Assembly (NCBI GenBank): GCA_027487815.1
Contig: JAIYCW010000012.1
Span: forward strand, 1-55,261
Direction: 5' to 3'
Length of the DNA stretch: 55,261 nucleotides
Source: Burkholderiales bacterium
GTDB taxonomy: Bacteria; Pseudomonadota; Gammaproteobacteria; Burkholderiales; Burkholderiaceae_E
Shown: positions 6,794-15,939 of the stretch, piece after piece
Position numbering within the stretch: position 1 is the stretch's first letter
How the letters are laid out: each line of letters starts with the position of its first letter
The notes under the pieces: model-generated
The model's input: the letters and a program-made list of their open reading frames with translations, nothing else
Databases searched by the model: none
Told to the model about the DNA's origin: nothing
Translations under genes and position numbers: made by a program

Positions 6794-7179
6794 TCAGACC
6801 TTTCGCGGGACTTCCAGGCCATCAATAAATACAAGGTACCAATAAAAGCCGCACCAAGAATCAAGCTCCACGAAAGCGTCGAGCTGAATGTGTTTTGTGG
6901 ATCGTTACGCAAATGAATATGCAGCCCAGCATGGACAATACAAAACGCAGCGATACCTGCCCGAGCCCATTGCCTTAGCGCGACCGAACGATGCTGGCCT
7001 AGTGCTATCAGCCCCCAAAAAAGTGGGACATGTATTGCCACAAACCAAAGACGGGCAGTGTCATCAGGCAGGCTGCGCAAAACATAAAGCAAGCGCCATT
7101 CCGACTGGGTCATCGCATCGAGTTCGTGGGTGAACAATGTTGCGAGCATCAAAGCAAAGAGTTGATTCTGAAGTTTCAT
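6775..7179 (-). CDS. DUF6713-like membrane protein
   Basis: About 134 aa with four hydrophobic segments and the conserved opening LFALMLATLFTHELDAMTQSEW, including the HE pair, and a later FCIVHAGLHIHL motif. It resembles a family of small four-helix membrane proteins of unknown function (DUF6713 from memory). The ATG at 7179 was chosen; a TTG six codons upstream is possible because GGAG precedes it. Confidence 0.65.
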   Translation of the reverse strand: MKLQNQLFALMLATLFTHELDAMTQSEWRLLYVLRSLPDDTARLWFVAIHVPLFWGLIALGQHRSVALRQWARAGIAAFCIVHAGLHIHLRNDPQNTFSSTLSWSLILGAAFIGTLYLLMAWKSRERSDHSASG

Positions 7180-7241
7180 GTACTGCAGTTTGCACAACCA
7201 CTCCGAAACAACGCAATAACCTCTAAGGTAATCGGTGGCGA

Positions 7242-7595
7242 CTAGCCCACACCGCGCTTTGCACTTGGGGCCCGCTTAGGCCCTGCGTCTTTTCGAACTC
7301 GCGTTTCATAAGCTTTGCTGATCAGGGACTTGACCACCTCAGGCCGCGCGCTGGCCAAGTTCACGCGCAGGCCAAGAACCTTCGCTCCCCAAAACAGCTT
7401 TTCGATGAACTCCGGGAACATGGCTAGTGCCGGATCGCGGTCTTCTTCCCCAACAAAGACATGAATGACATCTTTCTCGGGCGGTATTGTGACGAAGATC
7501 TTGCCCCGCACTCGAAACGACGAGTAGTTGTGATGCGGCTCTTCAGTGACCGCATCGAACGACATCGCGAACTTTCGTACAGTGTCGAATTTCAA
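7242..7595 (-). CDS. MmcQ/YjbR family protein
   Basis: About 117 aa with the CyaY-like fold signature of YjbR proteins: LKFDTVRKFAMSFDAVTEEP at the start and SSFRVRGKIFVTIPPEKDVIHV after it. Members may bind DNA; no reaction is known. No ATG exists at the right place. A TTG at 7595 with AGGAGG eight bases upstream (complement of 7604-7609) fits the domain start and is chosen over a longer frame beginning at 7637. Confidence 0.8.
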   Translation of the reverse strand: MKFDTVRKFAMSFDAVTEEPHHNYSSFRVRGKIFVTIPPEKDVIHVFVGEEDRDPALAMFPEFIEKLFWGAKVLGLRVNLASARPEVVKSLISKAYETRVRKDAGPKRAPSAKRGVG

Positions 7596-7667
7596 GGCCT
7601 GAACCTCCTGGCAGCAACTGGTTTGCTTACCAAGCATACCCCACGCTATCGGCCGCTCATTTCCGGG

Positions 7668-8186
7668 TTAAAGAGTGTCCCCATGCGGAGCTAGCGGAAT
7701 CAGCGCTTCAACAGCAAGCATCTGGTAATACTCCGCAATGGTGGCGCCGCAAGTCACTGCCGTCGAACCAACGGTCGATGCACGTTCGCTATCGTCGGCT
7801 TTCACCAGCAGCCATGTTGTGCCTTCTTTTGCAAGCGCAAGGTAGCGCCTGAGAAATGTGATCTCGTAGCCAGCGCCAGACAGAACTCCGGCGTTATCCA
7901 CCATCGCTTGAAGTTGAGCAACCACTTCCCGAGGCGCGAACTGCCGTACGTCCGAATCCGGCCAGCCTGCATCGTGCAAGGCAATCACCAGGGTTTCCAG
8001 CTGCGTTTGTGTCGGCACGCCGATCATCACATGACCAACTGGCTTGAACACACCAAACGATGTGGGCAGGGTGGCGGCTTCAGCGGCTTTGATGACCTCC
8101 GTTTGGCCAGTCGCGCCTTGGGTAGGGGGTGTAGTGCCGATGGCTGATGCGGTGTCTTCGGGTAGTGGAGAAGTTGGACTTGTCAT
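7668..8186 (-). CDS. Conserved hypothetical protein, 172 aa
   Basis: A soluble protein with a disordered Pro/Thr-rich N terminus and an alpha/beta region from about residue 45 (GVFKPVGHVMIGVPTQTQLE). It contains VIALHDAGWPDSDVRQF and later TWLLVKADD followed by a segment that could be a ferredoxin-like repeat, as in small stress proteins whose family I cannot name. The start at 8186 (MTSPTSP) was preferred over one 13 codons upstream. The 168 bases between it and the divergent gene at 8355 form their shared promoter region. Confidence 0.6.
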   Translation of the reverse strand: MTSPTSPLPEDTASAIGTTPPTQGATGQTEVIKAAEAATLPTSFGVFKPVGHVMIGVPTQTQLETLVIALHDAGWPDSDVRQFAPREVVAQLQAMVDNAGVLSGAGYEITFLRRYLALAKEGTTWLLVKADDSERASTVGSTAVTCGATIAEYYQMLAVEALIPLAPHGDTL

Positions 8187-8354
8187 GAATTGTGCGCAGT
8201 GAAACGCAGAGTGTCTGGTGCACACCAGCGCGCTGTCTGTGCGTCAAGGCACTTGAATGCCCAGGGGCTGAGTGGCTCAACCCACAGACCACCGAATCAC
8301 GACCACCTAGAGTAGCCATCTCCTTTGCAATTCACTCAATAACGAGGTTCACCA

Positions 8355-8870
8355 ATGAAGATCGCAACTCAGAGCAGTGCCGCACTAACCCACCTTGCCA
8401 AGTTAATCGAAGACATCCCAATCGCTATGCTGACGACACTTGAGGCCGATGGCACGCTGGTGAGTCGACCGATGAGCACGCTGGAGATGGACGCTGACGG
8501 CGCCCTTTGGTTCTTCACCGACACGCAATCCTCCAAAGTCAATCGCCTGGGCACGCTCAACCTCACCTTCACCGATCAAGACAGCGCAGCGTACGTCTCT
8601 CTATCTGGTCGCGGCGAGCTGGACACCGACAGAATTCGTATCCGCAATCTATGGAACATCGCAGCCAAGCCGTGGTTTCCCGAGGGCCCAGAGTCGAAGA
8701 ACCTCGCACTGCTGAAGTTCATTCCTGACTCAGCCGATTATTGGGACGGTCCGAGCAGCAAGATGGTGCGTGCGTTTGGCCTCGTGGCCTCGCTGATTGC
8801 AGGTAAACCGGTGGGGGTGGGCGATCACGGGTCGCATGCCGGGCTTTCCGCGCCACTACCGAGCAGGTAA
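8355..8870 (+). CDS. Pyridoxamine 5'-phosphate oxidase-like flavin-binding stress protein
   Basis: A 171-aa protein of the split-barrel flavin-binding superfamily, general stress protein 26 type. Seen are IPIAMLTTLEADGTLVSRPM (flavin phosphate-binding strand), DADGALWFFTDTQSSKV, and the later AKPWFPEGPESKNLALLKF and ADYWDGPSSKMVRAFGL segments characteristic of this subfamily. It probably binds FMN or FAD and acts as a small oxidoreductase; the substrate is unknown. The C terminus is slightly divergent from the usual KPVGMGEHG ending. Confidence 0.85.
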   Translation: MKIATQSSAALTHLAKLIEDIPIAMLTTLEADGTLVSRPMSTLEMDADGALWFFTDTQSSKVNRLGTLNLTFTDQDSAAYVSLSGRGELDTDRIRIRNLWNIAAKPWFPEGPESKNLALLKFIPDSADYWDGPSSKMVRAFGLVASLIAGKPVGVGDHGSHAGLSAPLPSR

Positions 8871-8901
8871 TGAGGGAGAGCATAAAGCGAGCCACGCTCA
8901 C

Positions 8902-9309
8902 GTGAAGCGGCAACTCGCTGCCTACGCAGGCACCATGGTTGTGATGGTAGGTCTCGACCTGCTGTGGCTCGGCATCATTGCCAAGCCAATCTACCTTCAA
9001 GGGATCGGCCATTTGATGGCCGAAAAACCCAATCTTGTGGCCGCAATAGCGTTTTACCTGCTGTTCGGACTGGGCATCGTGGTGTTTGCAGTACTGCCCC
9101 AAGGGCCACCCCCCGGATGGGGCCAAACCATCATCATGGCGGCGCTGTTTGGCTTTTTTGCTTATGCCACCTACGACCTCACCAACTTGGCTACCCTTAA
9201 GCAATGGCCTATCGGTTTGTCACTTCTCGATATTTGCTGGGGAGCCTTTGTCAGTGCGGCGGCCGCCATCGGCGGTAAGGCCTTGATGGATTGGATAGCG
9301 CCGCTTTAG
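8902..9309 (+). CDS. DUF2177 family membrane protein
   Basis: About 135 aa with four transmembrane helices. The opening VKRQLAAYAGTMVVMVGLDL, then IYLQGIGHLMAEKPN and FGFFAYATYDLTNLATLKQW are characteristic of DUF2177. Its function is unknown; related proteins are small integral membrane proteins near photolyase or stress genes. GTG at 8902 is chosen because the family normally starts at this Met-Lys-Arg position; earlier in-frame ATGs lie within the preceding gene. Confidence 0.8.
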   Translation: MKRQLAAYAGTMVVMVGLDLLWLGIIAKPIYLQGIGHLMAEKPNLVAAIAFYLLFGLGIVVFAVLPQGPPPGWGQTIIMAALFGFFAYATYDLTNLATLKQWPIGLSLLDICWGAFVSAAAAIGGKALMDWIAPL

Positions 9310-9385
9310 CTCGCGAGCAAAGTAAGATTCATGCGCCTGCGCAAACAAGTTAAAGGAGAGGCTTTCGGCCTCGAAGAAATACTCC

Positions 9386-10099
9386 ATGCCACCATCGATT
9401 GCCATTGTTCTGGGAGCCTCCGGCTCAGTGGGCGAGGAGTTGGTTCGCCAACTCAATGCTTCTTCCACGTTTCAACATGTATTGATCTTGGTGCGTCGGC
9501 TGCCCGAACCTGTCCAGCCGACCAAGATCGAAGCGCATCTGGTCGACCCGATGACTCCCGAACATCTTGCAAAAGTGGTGATGCAAGCTTCGGCGAAGTA
9601 CAACCAGCCAGCCGTAGGATTCAGCGTCCTGGGGGTGGGAGCGGGAACAGCCAAAATGACCATCGAAGAGCATCGCGCAATTGATGTTGACCTCAATGCT
9701 GCGTTCGCACGCGGTCTCAAGGCATCGGGCAATGTAAATCACCTTGTTTTTATGTCTGCCGTAGGCGCAAACATCAACGCTTCAGCCACCGGGTCAGGCG
9801 CCGCAGGCATGCCGCGTTATGCAAGGGTCAAAGGTGAGGCGGAGGCTGCGGTGTGCAAACAGGGGCCGCAAGTAGTCAGTATCTTGCGCCCCTCCGTCAT
9901 CATCGGCTCGAAACACACTCCGGCGCTGCTTGCCTCAGTGATGTCGCTGGCTTCGCCCATCATCCCGAAGCGGTATCGTCCGCTGCGAACAAGTGAGATA
10001 GCGCGCGCCATGGTGACGCTAGCCCAGACCTCGCCGACCACCACAGCCACTTACGAGTTCGAAGAAATCAAGGCAAATGCCAACCATAAAGTTGACTAG
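9386..10099 (+). CDS. Atypical short-chain dehydrogenase/NAD(P)H-binding protein
   Basis: A 237-aa Rossmann protein with the dinucleotide-binding motif GASGSVGEELVRQL near residue 10, a FSVLGVG strand, and VFMSAVGANINASA with a later YARVKGEAEAAV, matching the TIP30/HTATIP2-like atypical SDR group. It probably binds NADP; the substrate is unknown and the YxxxK pair is modified. The gene stands alone and converges on an M48 protease gene. Confidence 0.8.
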   Translation: MPPSIAIVLGASGSVGEELVRQLNASSTFQHVLILVRRLPEPVQPTKIEAHLVDPMTPEHLAKVVMQASAKYNQPAVGFSVLGVGAGTAKMTIEEHRAIDVDLNAAFARGLKASGNVNHLVFMSAVGANINASATGSGAAGMPRYARVKGEAEAAVCKQGPQVVSILRPSVIIGSKHTPALLASVMSLASPIIPKRYRPLRTSEIARAMVTLAQTSPTTTATYEFEEIKANANHKVD

Positions 10100-10117
10100 C
10101 TAAGCAACCCGCACCAG

Positions 10118-10161
10118 ATACCCCAGGGGGTATGTTATGGGCCGCCTCCGGTTATCGGCCC
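10118..10161. terminator. Hairpins between convergent genes
   Basis: ATACCCC-AG-GGGGTAT (10118-10133) and GGGCCG...CGGCCC (10139-10144, 10156-10161) form two stems in the 52-base gap between the SDR gene and the protease gene and may end transcription from both sides. There is no long T-run. Confidence 0.5.
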
Positions 10162-11690
10162 GGACCGCCCTTTTCACTTTGCTCGCGCTGATAAACCGCT
10201 TGTAGATCACGCAGCCGGGCATCGACCTGCGAGGCTGAGAAAAAATCAAGGTCGGTTGCGCGGCGCGCCAACTGCAACTGTTCAATCGCGCCCAGCCATC
10301 CCCCTTGAAGGGCAAGCGCCTCAGCTGTGGCCTGGTGCGCAGCGCCATTCTTCCCGAGGGCGCTGTAGGTGTTTGCAAGCAATTCCCAGATGCGCATCTC
10401 AGAGCGGCTAGTCTGCTGGCGGCTTTCAAGAAACTGGCGCGCGAGCTCAGGCTGCTTGTCTTCGAGGAGCGCCTCGGCATATCGATATGCGAGAGCCGCG
10501 GAGTTAGGCCAGCGTTGAGCTGCACTCTCGGCTGCAACACGCGCAGCAGTTGGCCCAGAAGTGAGCAGCCTGAGATCGATAACCAGGCGGTCAACGAATG
10601 GATGAGTAACACCCGTCGCCCCCGAGCTCACACTGCCCGCGCCAGGTTTCATCTGCGCCAGGCGCTTGTTCACTTCATTTAATGCCCGCTGCGATCCCGC
10701 TGCATCGCGCTGGGTAAGCGCGATCACCGCAACTGAGTACCAGGCGGCAAGCTCATCACCGACCGAGCCTTCACGCAATCGGCGCTCGATCTGCTGACGC
10801 GCGGTACGCAAACCATCCACCGAGCCATCAAGCAGCGCGCGCACTTTGGCCTGCGCAAGCCTGAACTCCAGGCTATCAGCATGTTGGCGATATCGCTCTT
10901 CGCGCACCCGGTTTTGCATATCTGCAATGCGCTCGGTAGTAAGCGGATGGGTGCGCATATAGGCGGGGGCTTGGCTCTCATAGAGCCGGCCTGCTTGCTG
11001 GAGCCGCACGAAGAATGCAACCATCCCCGTTACATCAAAGCCAGCATCGCGCAAAATCTGCATGCCTACTCGATCAGCCTCACGCTCAGCATCTCGCGAA
11101 AATCCCAGCAATGCATCCTGTTGCGCCCCCATCCCCAAAGAAATCGCACCTATTGCCGCTTGAGGATTTGAGCGGGCGGCCAGAGCAGCCAGAACCAAGG
11201 AAGCTATTTGCCATGCTGAAGACTGTCGCTGCGCCGTCAGCATTCGCGCGATATGGCGTTGGGTGACATGACCGATTTCATGAGCCAGCACCGAGGCGAG
11301 TTCAGATTCAGATTGCGCAGAAGCCATCAACCCCGTATGCACGCCGATGTATCCCCCGGGCAATGCAAAGGCATTCATCGAGCTATCGGGCACGAAGAAA
11401 AACTCGAAGCTGTACCCGGTGGCTGCAGAGGTGCTGGTCAAGCGGGCGGCAAATTGATTGAGATACTGATTCAGTTCGGGATCGTCGAGTAGACCACGCT
11501 CACGACGAATCTCGCGCATGATTGAATCCCCAACCCGACGCTCCATCGCGGGCGAAAAATCATCACCGCCAGCATCACCAAGACGGGGCAGGTTGAGATT
11601 CACGCCTTGTGCAGCCAAGGGCGCAGGTGCCAGGCCCTGCGCCACGAGTGCGAGGGCCAACATCCCTGCAATCACAGACTTCCGCTTCAT
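10152..11690 (-). CDS. Periplasmic M48 metalloprotease with TPR tail (BepA-like)
   Basis: A 512-aa exported protease with a signal peptide (MKRKSVIAGMLALALVAQGL), the zinc site HEIGHVTQRH near residue 135 and a downstream glutamate in SRDAEREADRVG that supplies the third ligand. The C-terminal half carries tetratricopeptide repeats (AEALLEDKQPELARQFLE and others). This is the BepA/YfgC layout, an outer-membrane protein quality-control protease. The ATG at 11690 is chosen over ATGs nine codons upstream because it starts the signal peptide; it also leaves a gap to the divergent moaC. Confidence 0.9.
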   Translation of the reverse strand: MKRKSVIAGMLALALVAQGLAPAPLAAQGVNLNLPRLGDAGGDDFSPAMERRVGDSIMREIRRERGLLDDPELNQYLNQFAARLTSTSAATGYSFEFFFVPDSSMNAFALPGGYIGVHTGLMASAQSESELASVLAHEIGHVTQRHIARMLTAQRQSSAWQIASLVLAALAARSNPQAAIGAISLGMGAQQDALLGFSRDAEREADRVGMQILRDAGFDVTGMVAFFVRLQQAGRLYESQAPAYMRTHPLTTERIADMQNRVREERYRQHADSLEFRLAQAKVRALLDGSVDGLRTARQQIERRLREGSVGDELAAWYSVAVIALTQRDAAGSQRALNEVNKRLAQMKPGAGSVSSGATGVTHPFVDRLVIDLRLLTSGPTAARVAAESAAQRWPNSAALAYRYAEALLEDKQPELARQFLESRQQTSRSEMRIWELLANTYSALGKNGAAHQATAEALALQGGWLGAIEQLQLARRATDLDFFSASQVDARLRDLQAVYQREQSEKGGPGR

Positions 11691-11706
11691 GTTGCTATCA
11701 TAGGTC

Positions 11707-12195
11707 ATGAATTCCAACGGCGGTTTAAGTCACTTTGATAGCGCGGGCCAAGCTCACATGGTCGATGTGGGTGATAAGCAGATCACCCAGCGCTTGGCAC
11801 GAGCAGCGGGATTGATCCGCATGCTGCCCGCAACTTTAGAGTTGGTGGCGCAGGGCAATAGCAAGAAGGGCGATGTGCTGGGCATTGCCCGCATCGCTGG
11901 CATCCAGGCTGCCAAACGCACTGGAGAGCTGATCCCCTTATGTCATCCGATTGCCCTCACCCGAGTCGCTGTGGACTTCACACTCGATGCATCACAAAGC
12001 CTCATCACCTGTGAAGCGCTGGTGCAATGTGATGGCAAAACCGGGGTTGAGATGGAAGCGCTCACCGCAGTGCAAATCGCCCTTCTGACGATCTATGACA
12101 TGTGCAAGGCGGTGGACCGCGGCATGGTGATTGATCAGGTGCGATTGATAGAAAAACAAGGTGGTAAGTCCGGTCATTTTTTGGCTGAGTCCTGA
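11707..12195 (+). CDS. moaC: Cyclic pyranopterin monophosphate synthase MoaC
   Basis: A 162-aa protein with all MoaC signatures: [31 protein letters not shown], the active-site [12 protein letters not shown] and [11 protein letters not shown]. MoaC converts the 3',8-cyclo-GTP intermediate made by MoaA into cyclic pyranopterin monophosphate, the second step of molybdenum cofactor synthesis in the cytoplasm. It is the only moa gene in view, divergent from the M48 protease and followed two bases later by a serine protease gene. Confidence 0.96.
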   Translation: MNSNGGLSHFDSAGQAHMVDVGDKQITQRLARAAGLIRMLPATLELVAQGNSKKGDVLGIARIAGIQAAKRTGELIPLCHPIALTRVAVDFTLDASQSLITCEALVQCDGKTGVEMEALTAVQIALLTIYDMCKAVDRGMVIDQVRLIEKQGGKSGHFLAES

Positions 12196-12196
12196 G

Positions 12197-14155
12197 ATGA
12201 AGAGGCTCGGCGGCCTGCTTCTGATCATTGCTCTCGCCGGCCCAGCGGCAATGGTGTCGCGGACGGCCCATGGCCAATTAACCACCCCGGTTGAAACCGA
12301 ATCGCAAATCACCAGATTGTTGGCGCAGGCTCGCGCCGAGATGGCACAGTTTCGCTATGGTGAGGCGCAAACACTCCTGCGAGGTGAAGTGCTGCGAGAT
12401 CAGCCCGCTGCGCTGGCACTACTGGGGTGGCTTCACCTGGATGGACGTATTTTGCCGCGCGACCCCGCCCTTGCATTTGCCAGCTTCAAGAGAGCTGCCG
12501 AGGCTGGTGAGCCCAGCGCCATGACAGGCCTCGCGCTGACCTATCGGGGCGGCTTTGGCACATCAGTGGATGCCACGCTTGCCAAGCAATGGATGCAGCG
12601 TGCACAAGAGGCACAACACCCCGATGCCTTCGCGCACTTCGGGGATTTCTATTTCGAGGGCTTTGGGTTTCCGAAAGATGCCGCGCTTGCATTGCCGCTT
12701 TACGAGCGTGCTGCAAGCCTCGGCTCGGCCTACGGGCGTCTGCGCCTGAGCGAGCAGATTCGCGCCACGGATGCACCACGCGCCCTCGCACTTTTGCAGC
12801 AAGCCGCTGACCAAGGCGATCGCATGGCACAGTTTCGCCTTGCTCAAACCATCATTGGTGAGCAGCTCGGACTGAAGCGGGACCTGCCTGTGGCGGGGCA
12901 ATGGATTCAGCGCGCCGCGCAAAGCGGTTTGGGCCCGGCCATGATGTTGTATGCCCGCTTGCTCGAAACAGGAGAGGCCTATGGCCCTCCGAATCCCGGC
13001 CAGGCGCTCAGGTGGTATCAGGGCGCAACGCTGGCGGGGGTAGTCAATGGTTGGCTTGCGCAGAGCCTCTTGATCGCGAGCGGCAAAGCGGGCACACAGG
13101 ATATCGAGCAAGCCGCGCGCTTGGCTCAGCGCGGAGCGGAGGCAGGTGATCCGGCAGCGCAATGGCAGATGGCTCAGTGGTATGACCAGGGGCGAGGTGT
13201 GATTCGCTCAACCAGTCTGGCCTATGCTTGGGCCAGCGTGGCAATCACGAGCTTTGGCAGCCTTAACGCCGGCAGTACACCACCCGCGCAGGCTGCCAGT
13301 GCTTTTCGTGACCGCCTCGGAGCGAGCTTTGATTCTGCACAACTGGCTCAAGCTCAGGGCCTGGCGCGAGACTGGCGCTCTGGCGCTTTGGCCTTACAAC
13401 TGCAAAGCACGAGCGACCCCTTGGCCCGCGCGTTTCGGCAACAGCAACCACCGCTGGGGCAATCCCTGCCTAACCTCACGCCGCCCGCGCCCGTGGGCCC
13501 ATCGTCTGGTCTGAGCGATGGCTCATTGCGGCGCACCGGCTCGGGCAGTGGATTTTTCGTCAGCACCGAAGGGCACCTCATCACCAATCAGCATGTCATC
13601 AACCAATGCACGCAAATGCGCTTGGCAGGCCAATCCACGCCGCTCACAGTGATCGCAAGTGATGCCGCGATAGACCTCGCGATACTTCGCACCCCCACGC
13701 CCACTGGCGTCAAGCCGGTAGCGGTTCGCAAGGGCCCTGCGCGTCAGGGTGAAGAAATCGCCACCTACGGTTATCCCTTGCAAGGCCTCTTATCCAGTGG
13801 CGGCCAAATCAACACGGGCATCGTGGCTGCGCTATCCGGATTGCGCAACGATGCCAACCAGCTTCAGATCAATGCGCCAGTGCAGGCAGGATCGAGTGGT
13901 GGCCCTTTACTGGATCGGCGCGGCGAAGTTGTGGGCGTTGTGGTCTCCAAGCTTAATGCGCTGCGCGTAGCTCAGAACACTGGCGATATTCCACAGAACG
14001 TGAACTTCGCAATCAAGCCTGAAGTGCTGGTGCGCTTCATGCGCGCCCAGGGCATTGAACCCGTGAATTATGGCGCAAGCTCCACATTAAGCACCGAGGG
14101 ATTAGCCGAACGCGCGCGGGATTTCACCGTTGCTGTGGAATGTTGGCGAAATTGA
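12197..14155 (+). CDS. Exported Sel1-repeat protein fused to a trypsin-like serine protease
   Basis: A 652-aa protein with an N-terminal signal peptide, then about ten Sel1-like alpha repeats (for example AFASFKRAAEAGEPSAMTGL and similar units to residue 370), a Pro/Ser linker and a C-terminal S1C-type protease domain. The catalytic triad is seen as His in LITNQHVIN, Asp in DAAIDLAILR and Ser in QAGSSGGPLLD. The Sel1 part usually binds proteins, so the enzyme may be a periplasmic regulator or quality-control protease. ATG at 12197 begins one base after the moaC stop codon. The fusion is unusual (see findings). Confidence 0.88.
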   Translation: MKRLGGLLLIIALAGPAAMVSRTAHGQLTTPVETESQITRLLAQARAEMAQFRYGEAQTLLRGEVLRDQPAALALLGWLHLDGRILPRDPALAFASFKRAAEAGEPSAMTGLALTYRGGFGTSVDATLAKQWMQRAQEAQHPDAFAHFGDFYFEGFGFPKDAALALPLYERAASLGSAYGRLRLSEQIRATDAPRALALLQQAADQGDRMAQFRLAQTIIGEQLGLKRDLPVAGQWIQRAAQSGLGPAMMLYARLLETGEAYGPPNPGQALRWYQGATLAGVVNGWLAQSLLIASGKAGTQDIEQAARLAQRGAEAGDPAAQWQMAQWYDQGRGVIRSTSLAYAWASVAITSFGSLNAGSTPPAQAASAFRDRLGASFDSAQLAQAQGLARDWRSGALALQLQSTSDPLARAFRQQQPPLGQSLPNLTPPAPVGPSSGLSDGSLRRTGSGSGFFVSTEGHLITNQHVINQCTQMRLAGQSTPLTVIASDAAIDLAILRTPTPTGVKPVAVRKGPARQGEEIATYGYPLQGLLSSGGQINTGIVAALSGLRNDANQLQINAPVQAGSSGGPLLDRRGEVVGVVVSKLNALRVAQNTGDIPQNVNFAIKPEVLVRFMRAQGIEPVNYGASSTLSTEGLAERARDFTVAVECWRN

Positions 14156-14218
14156 ACCCAAGTGTCAGCGGGTGCACTGGTTTGAGCACGGAATCGTTAG
14201 TTTGAAAGGGAATGTCTG

Positions 14219-14566
14219 ATGCGACTTTTGCTTGGATGGCTGATTAATGCCTTATGCCTTTTGGCGCTGCCTTATCTGATCAATGCAGTGCAGATCAAAA
14301 GCTTCGGCACCGCGCTGATCGTTGCATTAGTGCTCGGGCTTCTTAACACCCTGATTCGCCCGATCTTGTTGATCCTGACTCTGCCCGTCACTGTGCTTTC
14401 GCTCGGTCTTTTTATTCTGGTGATCAACGGTCTGATGTTTTGGCTGGCTGCGTATTTTGTGCCTGGCTTTAACGTCACAGGCTTTGGCTGGGCCATCGTG
14501 GCGGCCTTGGTCTACAGCATTGTGAGCTGGGCAGTGAGCGCTCTGCTGCTCAATAAAAAGGCCTGA
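14219..14566 (+). CDS. Phage holin family four-helix membrane protein (YvlD-like)
   Basis: A 115-aa protein of the mycobacterial-type four-TMS superfamily (YvlD): LLGWLINALCLLALPYLINA, LNTLIRPILLILTLPVT and VINGLMFWLAAYFVPGFNV are typical. Despite the family name these chromosomal proteins are not known to lyse cells. Stands alone with an AAGGGA ribosome binding site about seven bases before the ATG. Confidence 0.85.
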   Translation: MRLLLGWLINALCLLALPYLINAVQIKSFGTALIVALVLGLLNTLIRPILLILTLPVTVLSLGLFILVINGLMFWLAAYFVPGFNVTGFGWAIVAALVYSIVSWAVSALLLNKKA

Positions 14567-14668
14567 TCCTTGCGGGTCAGGTCGGCGGAGCAAAGTGCCA
14601 ACTTGTGCACATCACCCGGCCGACAAACGGTCGATAATCCAGTCATGAACGGTGACCGGAGCTTCAGC

Positions 14669-14944
14669 ATGCAGACCTTTAACTTCGATGAGTGGACGGA
14701 ACTTTACCGCCGCGATCCGCGTGCTTTTGAAGCCAAACGCCAGCTCACCTTGGCTGCTGAGCTCGCCAAAGCAGGCGCCCTCGGCAAACCAATAGCTCAG
14801 CGCTTGATCGACTTGGAGAATCGTAGCGAAGGCTTGTCCAACGAGCTAAGGGCACAGTTGGCATTTGATGCAATGAATGTCAGCTTGCGAGAGCTCAACC
14901 AGTCGCTCGACCGACTTAAGACCACTCTCGAACAGGTCAACTGA
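14669..14944 (+). CDS. DUF3135 family protein
   Basis: A 91-aa protein with the DUF3135 signature FNFDEWTELYRRDPRAFEAKR and otherwise helical, charged sequence. The family has no known function. The ATG at 14669 is preferred over an upstream one because GGAG lies seven bases before it. Bases 14567-14668 show no gene. Confidence 0.75.
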   Translation: MQTFNFDEWTELYRRDPRAFEAKRQLTLAAELAKAGALGKPIAQRLIDLENRSEGLSNELRAQLAFDAMNVSLRELNQSLDRLKTTLEQVN

Positions 14945-14977
14945 GGGCCGCTGCGGCGTACGCCCCCCCCCAATGCG

Positions 14978-15913
14978 CTAGTAGAGATTGCCCGCGCGCA
15001 AGGCCATCAGGGTGCGAGCGCTAATCCAGATGATCATCAGGGTCACTAGCACGGCCAATGCGCTGGCCGCCCCAACGCCGAACGCCCACCCCATCGCTTC
15101 AAAATTCAGCAGCAAGGCTCGACATGCCGCGACAGCAGGAAAGGTCAGGGACCAAAACCCGTATCCGAAAGGTACTGCTTTCAAGCGACCCAGCATGCTC
15201 AGAACCAGCAGGCCAATAAAGCCCGTTGCACTGATAAAGAAGAGGGCTATTGCATCTTGCGCGCCTGCGCTGAGAGCATGGTAAGAAAGATAAGCGATCG
15301 CGGGAGGCGCCACCATAATTGCCAAACTCGGGGTTGCCGGAGCGGGCAGCGGATCTCCAAATACGAGCCGATAAAACACCACTGGAAACAGCACCAGCCA
15401 CCACAATAAACCAATCCAGTAGACCACCCAACTTACTGCTTCAAACCCAAGCGGCACTCCTCCCAGCGGCAGCACGATATTGCCAACCACCGGGATGAAC
15501 CACGCTGGCGTGACCGCCTGGAGAGGCACACCGCCTTGTAACCACCGGCGCAAGGTAAGCAGCGCGAGGGCCACTTGAATCGCGGCCGCGATGCTCCACA
15601 CAACACCTGCGGTAAGGGGCGCCTGCTCAGCCCAAAGCCCGGCAACCAGCGAAGTGCCAATTGGTGCAGTGGAGAAAAAACTGATCGACGTTGGATTGGC
15701 GAACTCGTCGCGCACTTTGTCAACGTGCTGCACGACTTTGAGCAAATAAGCGATCAAAAGTATTCCAAGGAGCACGCTCACCACGCTCGTTAGTGCCCAA
15801 GAAACATGAGGCCCCCAGCCCCAATGGTGCTCAAGAGCTCGCCAAAGGGAAGCCAAACCCGCCAAGCCCATCAAGGCACCAAACAAAGCCACCGGCAATC
15901 GCGCTATATTCAT
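14978..15913 (-). CDS. SLAC1/TehA family membrane transporter
   Basis: A 311-aa integral membrane protein with about ten helices in the SLAC1/TehA pattern: RLPVALFGALMGLAGLASLWR opens helix 1, and HVDKVRDEFANPTSISFFST and TPAWFIPVVGNIVLPLGG are hallmark stretches. Relatives are anion channels or C4-dicarboxylate/tellurite transporters; the substrate cannot be told. Its start is close to that of the divergent gene at 15940, so the promoters probably overlap. Confidence 0.88.
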   Translation of the reverse strand: MNIARLPVALFGALMGLAGLASLWRALEHHWGWGPHVSWALTSVVSVLLGILLIAYLLKVVQHVDKVRDEFANPTSISFFSTAPIGTSLVAGLWAEQAPLTAGVVWSIAAAIQVALALLTLRRWLQGGVPLQAVTPAWFIPVVGNIVLPLGGVPLGFEAVSWVVYWIGLLWWLVLFPVVFYRLVFGDPLPAPATPSLAIMVAPPAIAYLSYHALSAGAQDAIALFFISATGFIGLLVLSMLGRLKAVPFGYGFWSLTFPAVAACRALLLNFEAMGWAFGVGAASALAVLVTLMIIWISARTLMALRAGNLY

Positions 15914-15939
15914 TGGACTAAGTGTACCGATTCAACACC

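Noticed and set aside
12563-13162. Minus-strand frame of 199 codons inside the Sel1-protease gene
   Set aside because: Shadow of the repeat-rich gene on the other strand; no motif.
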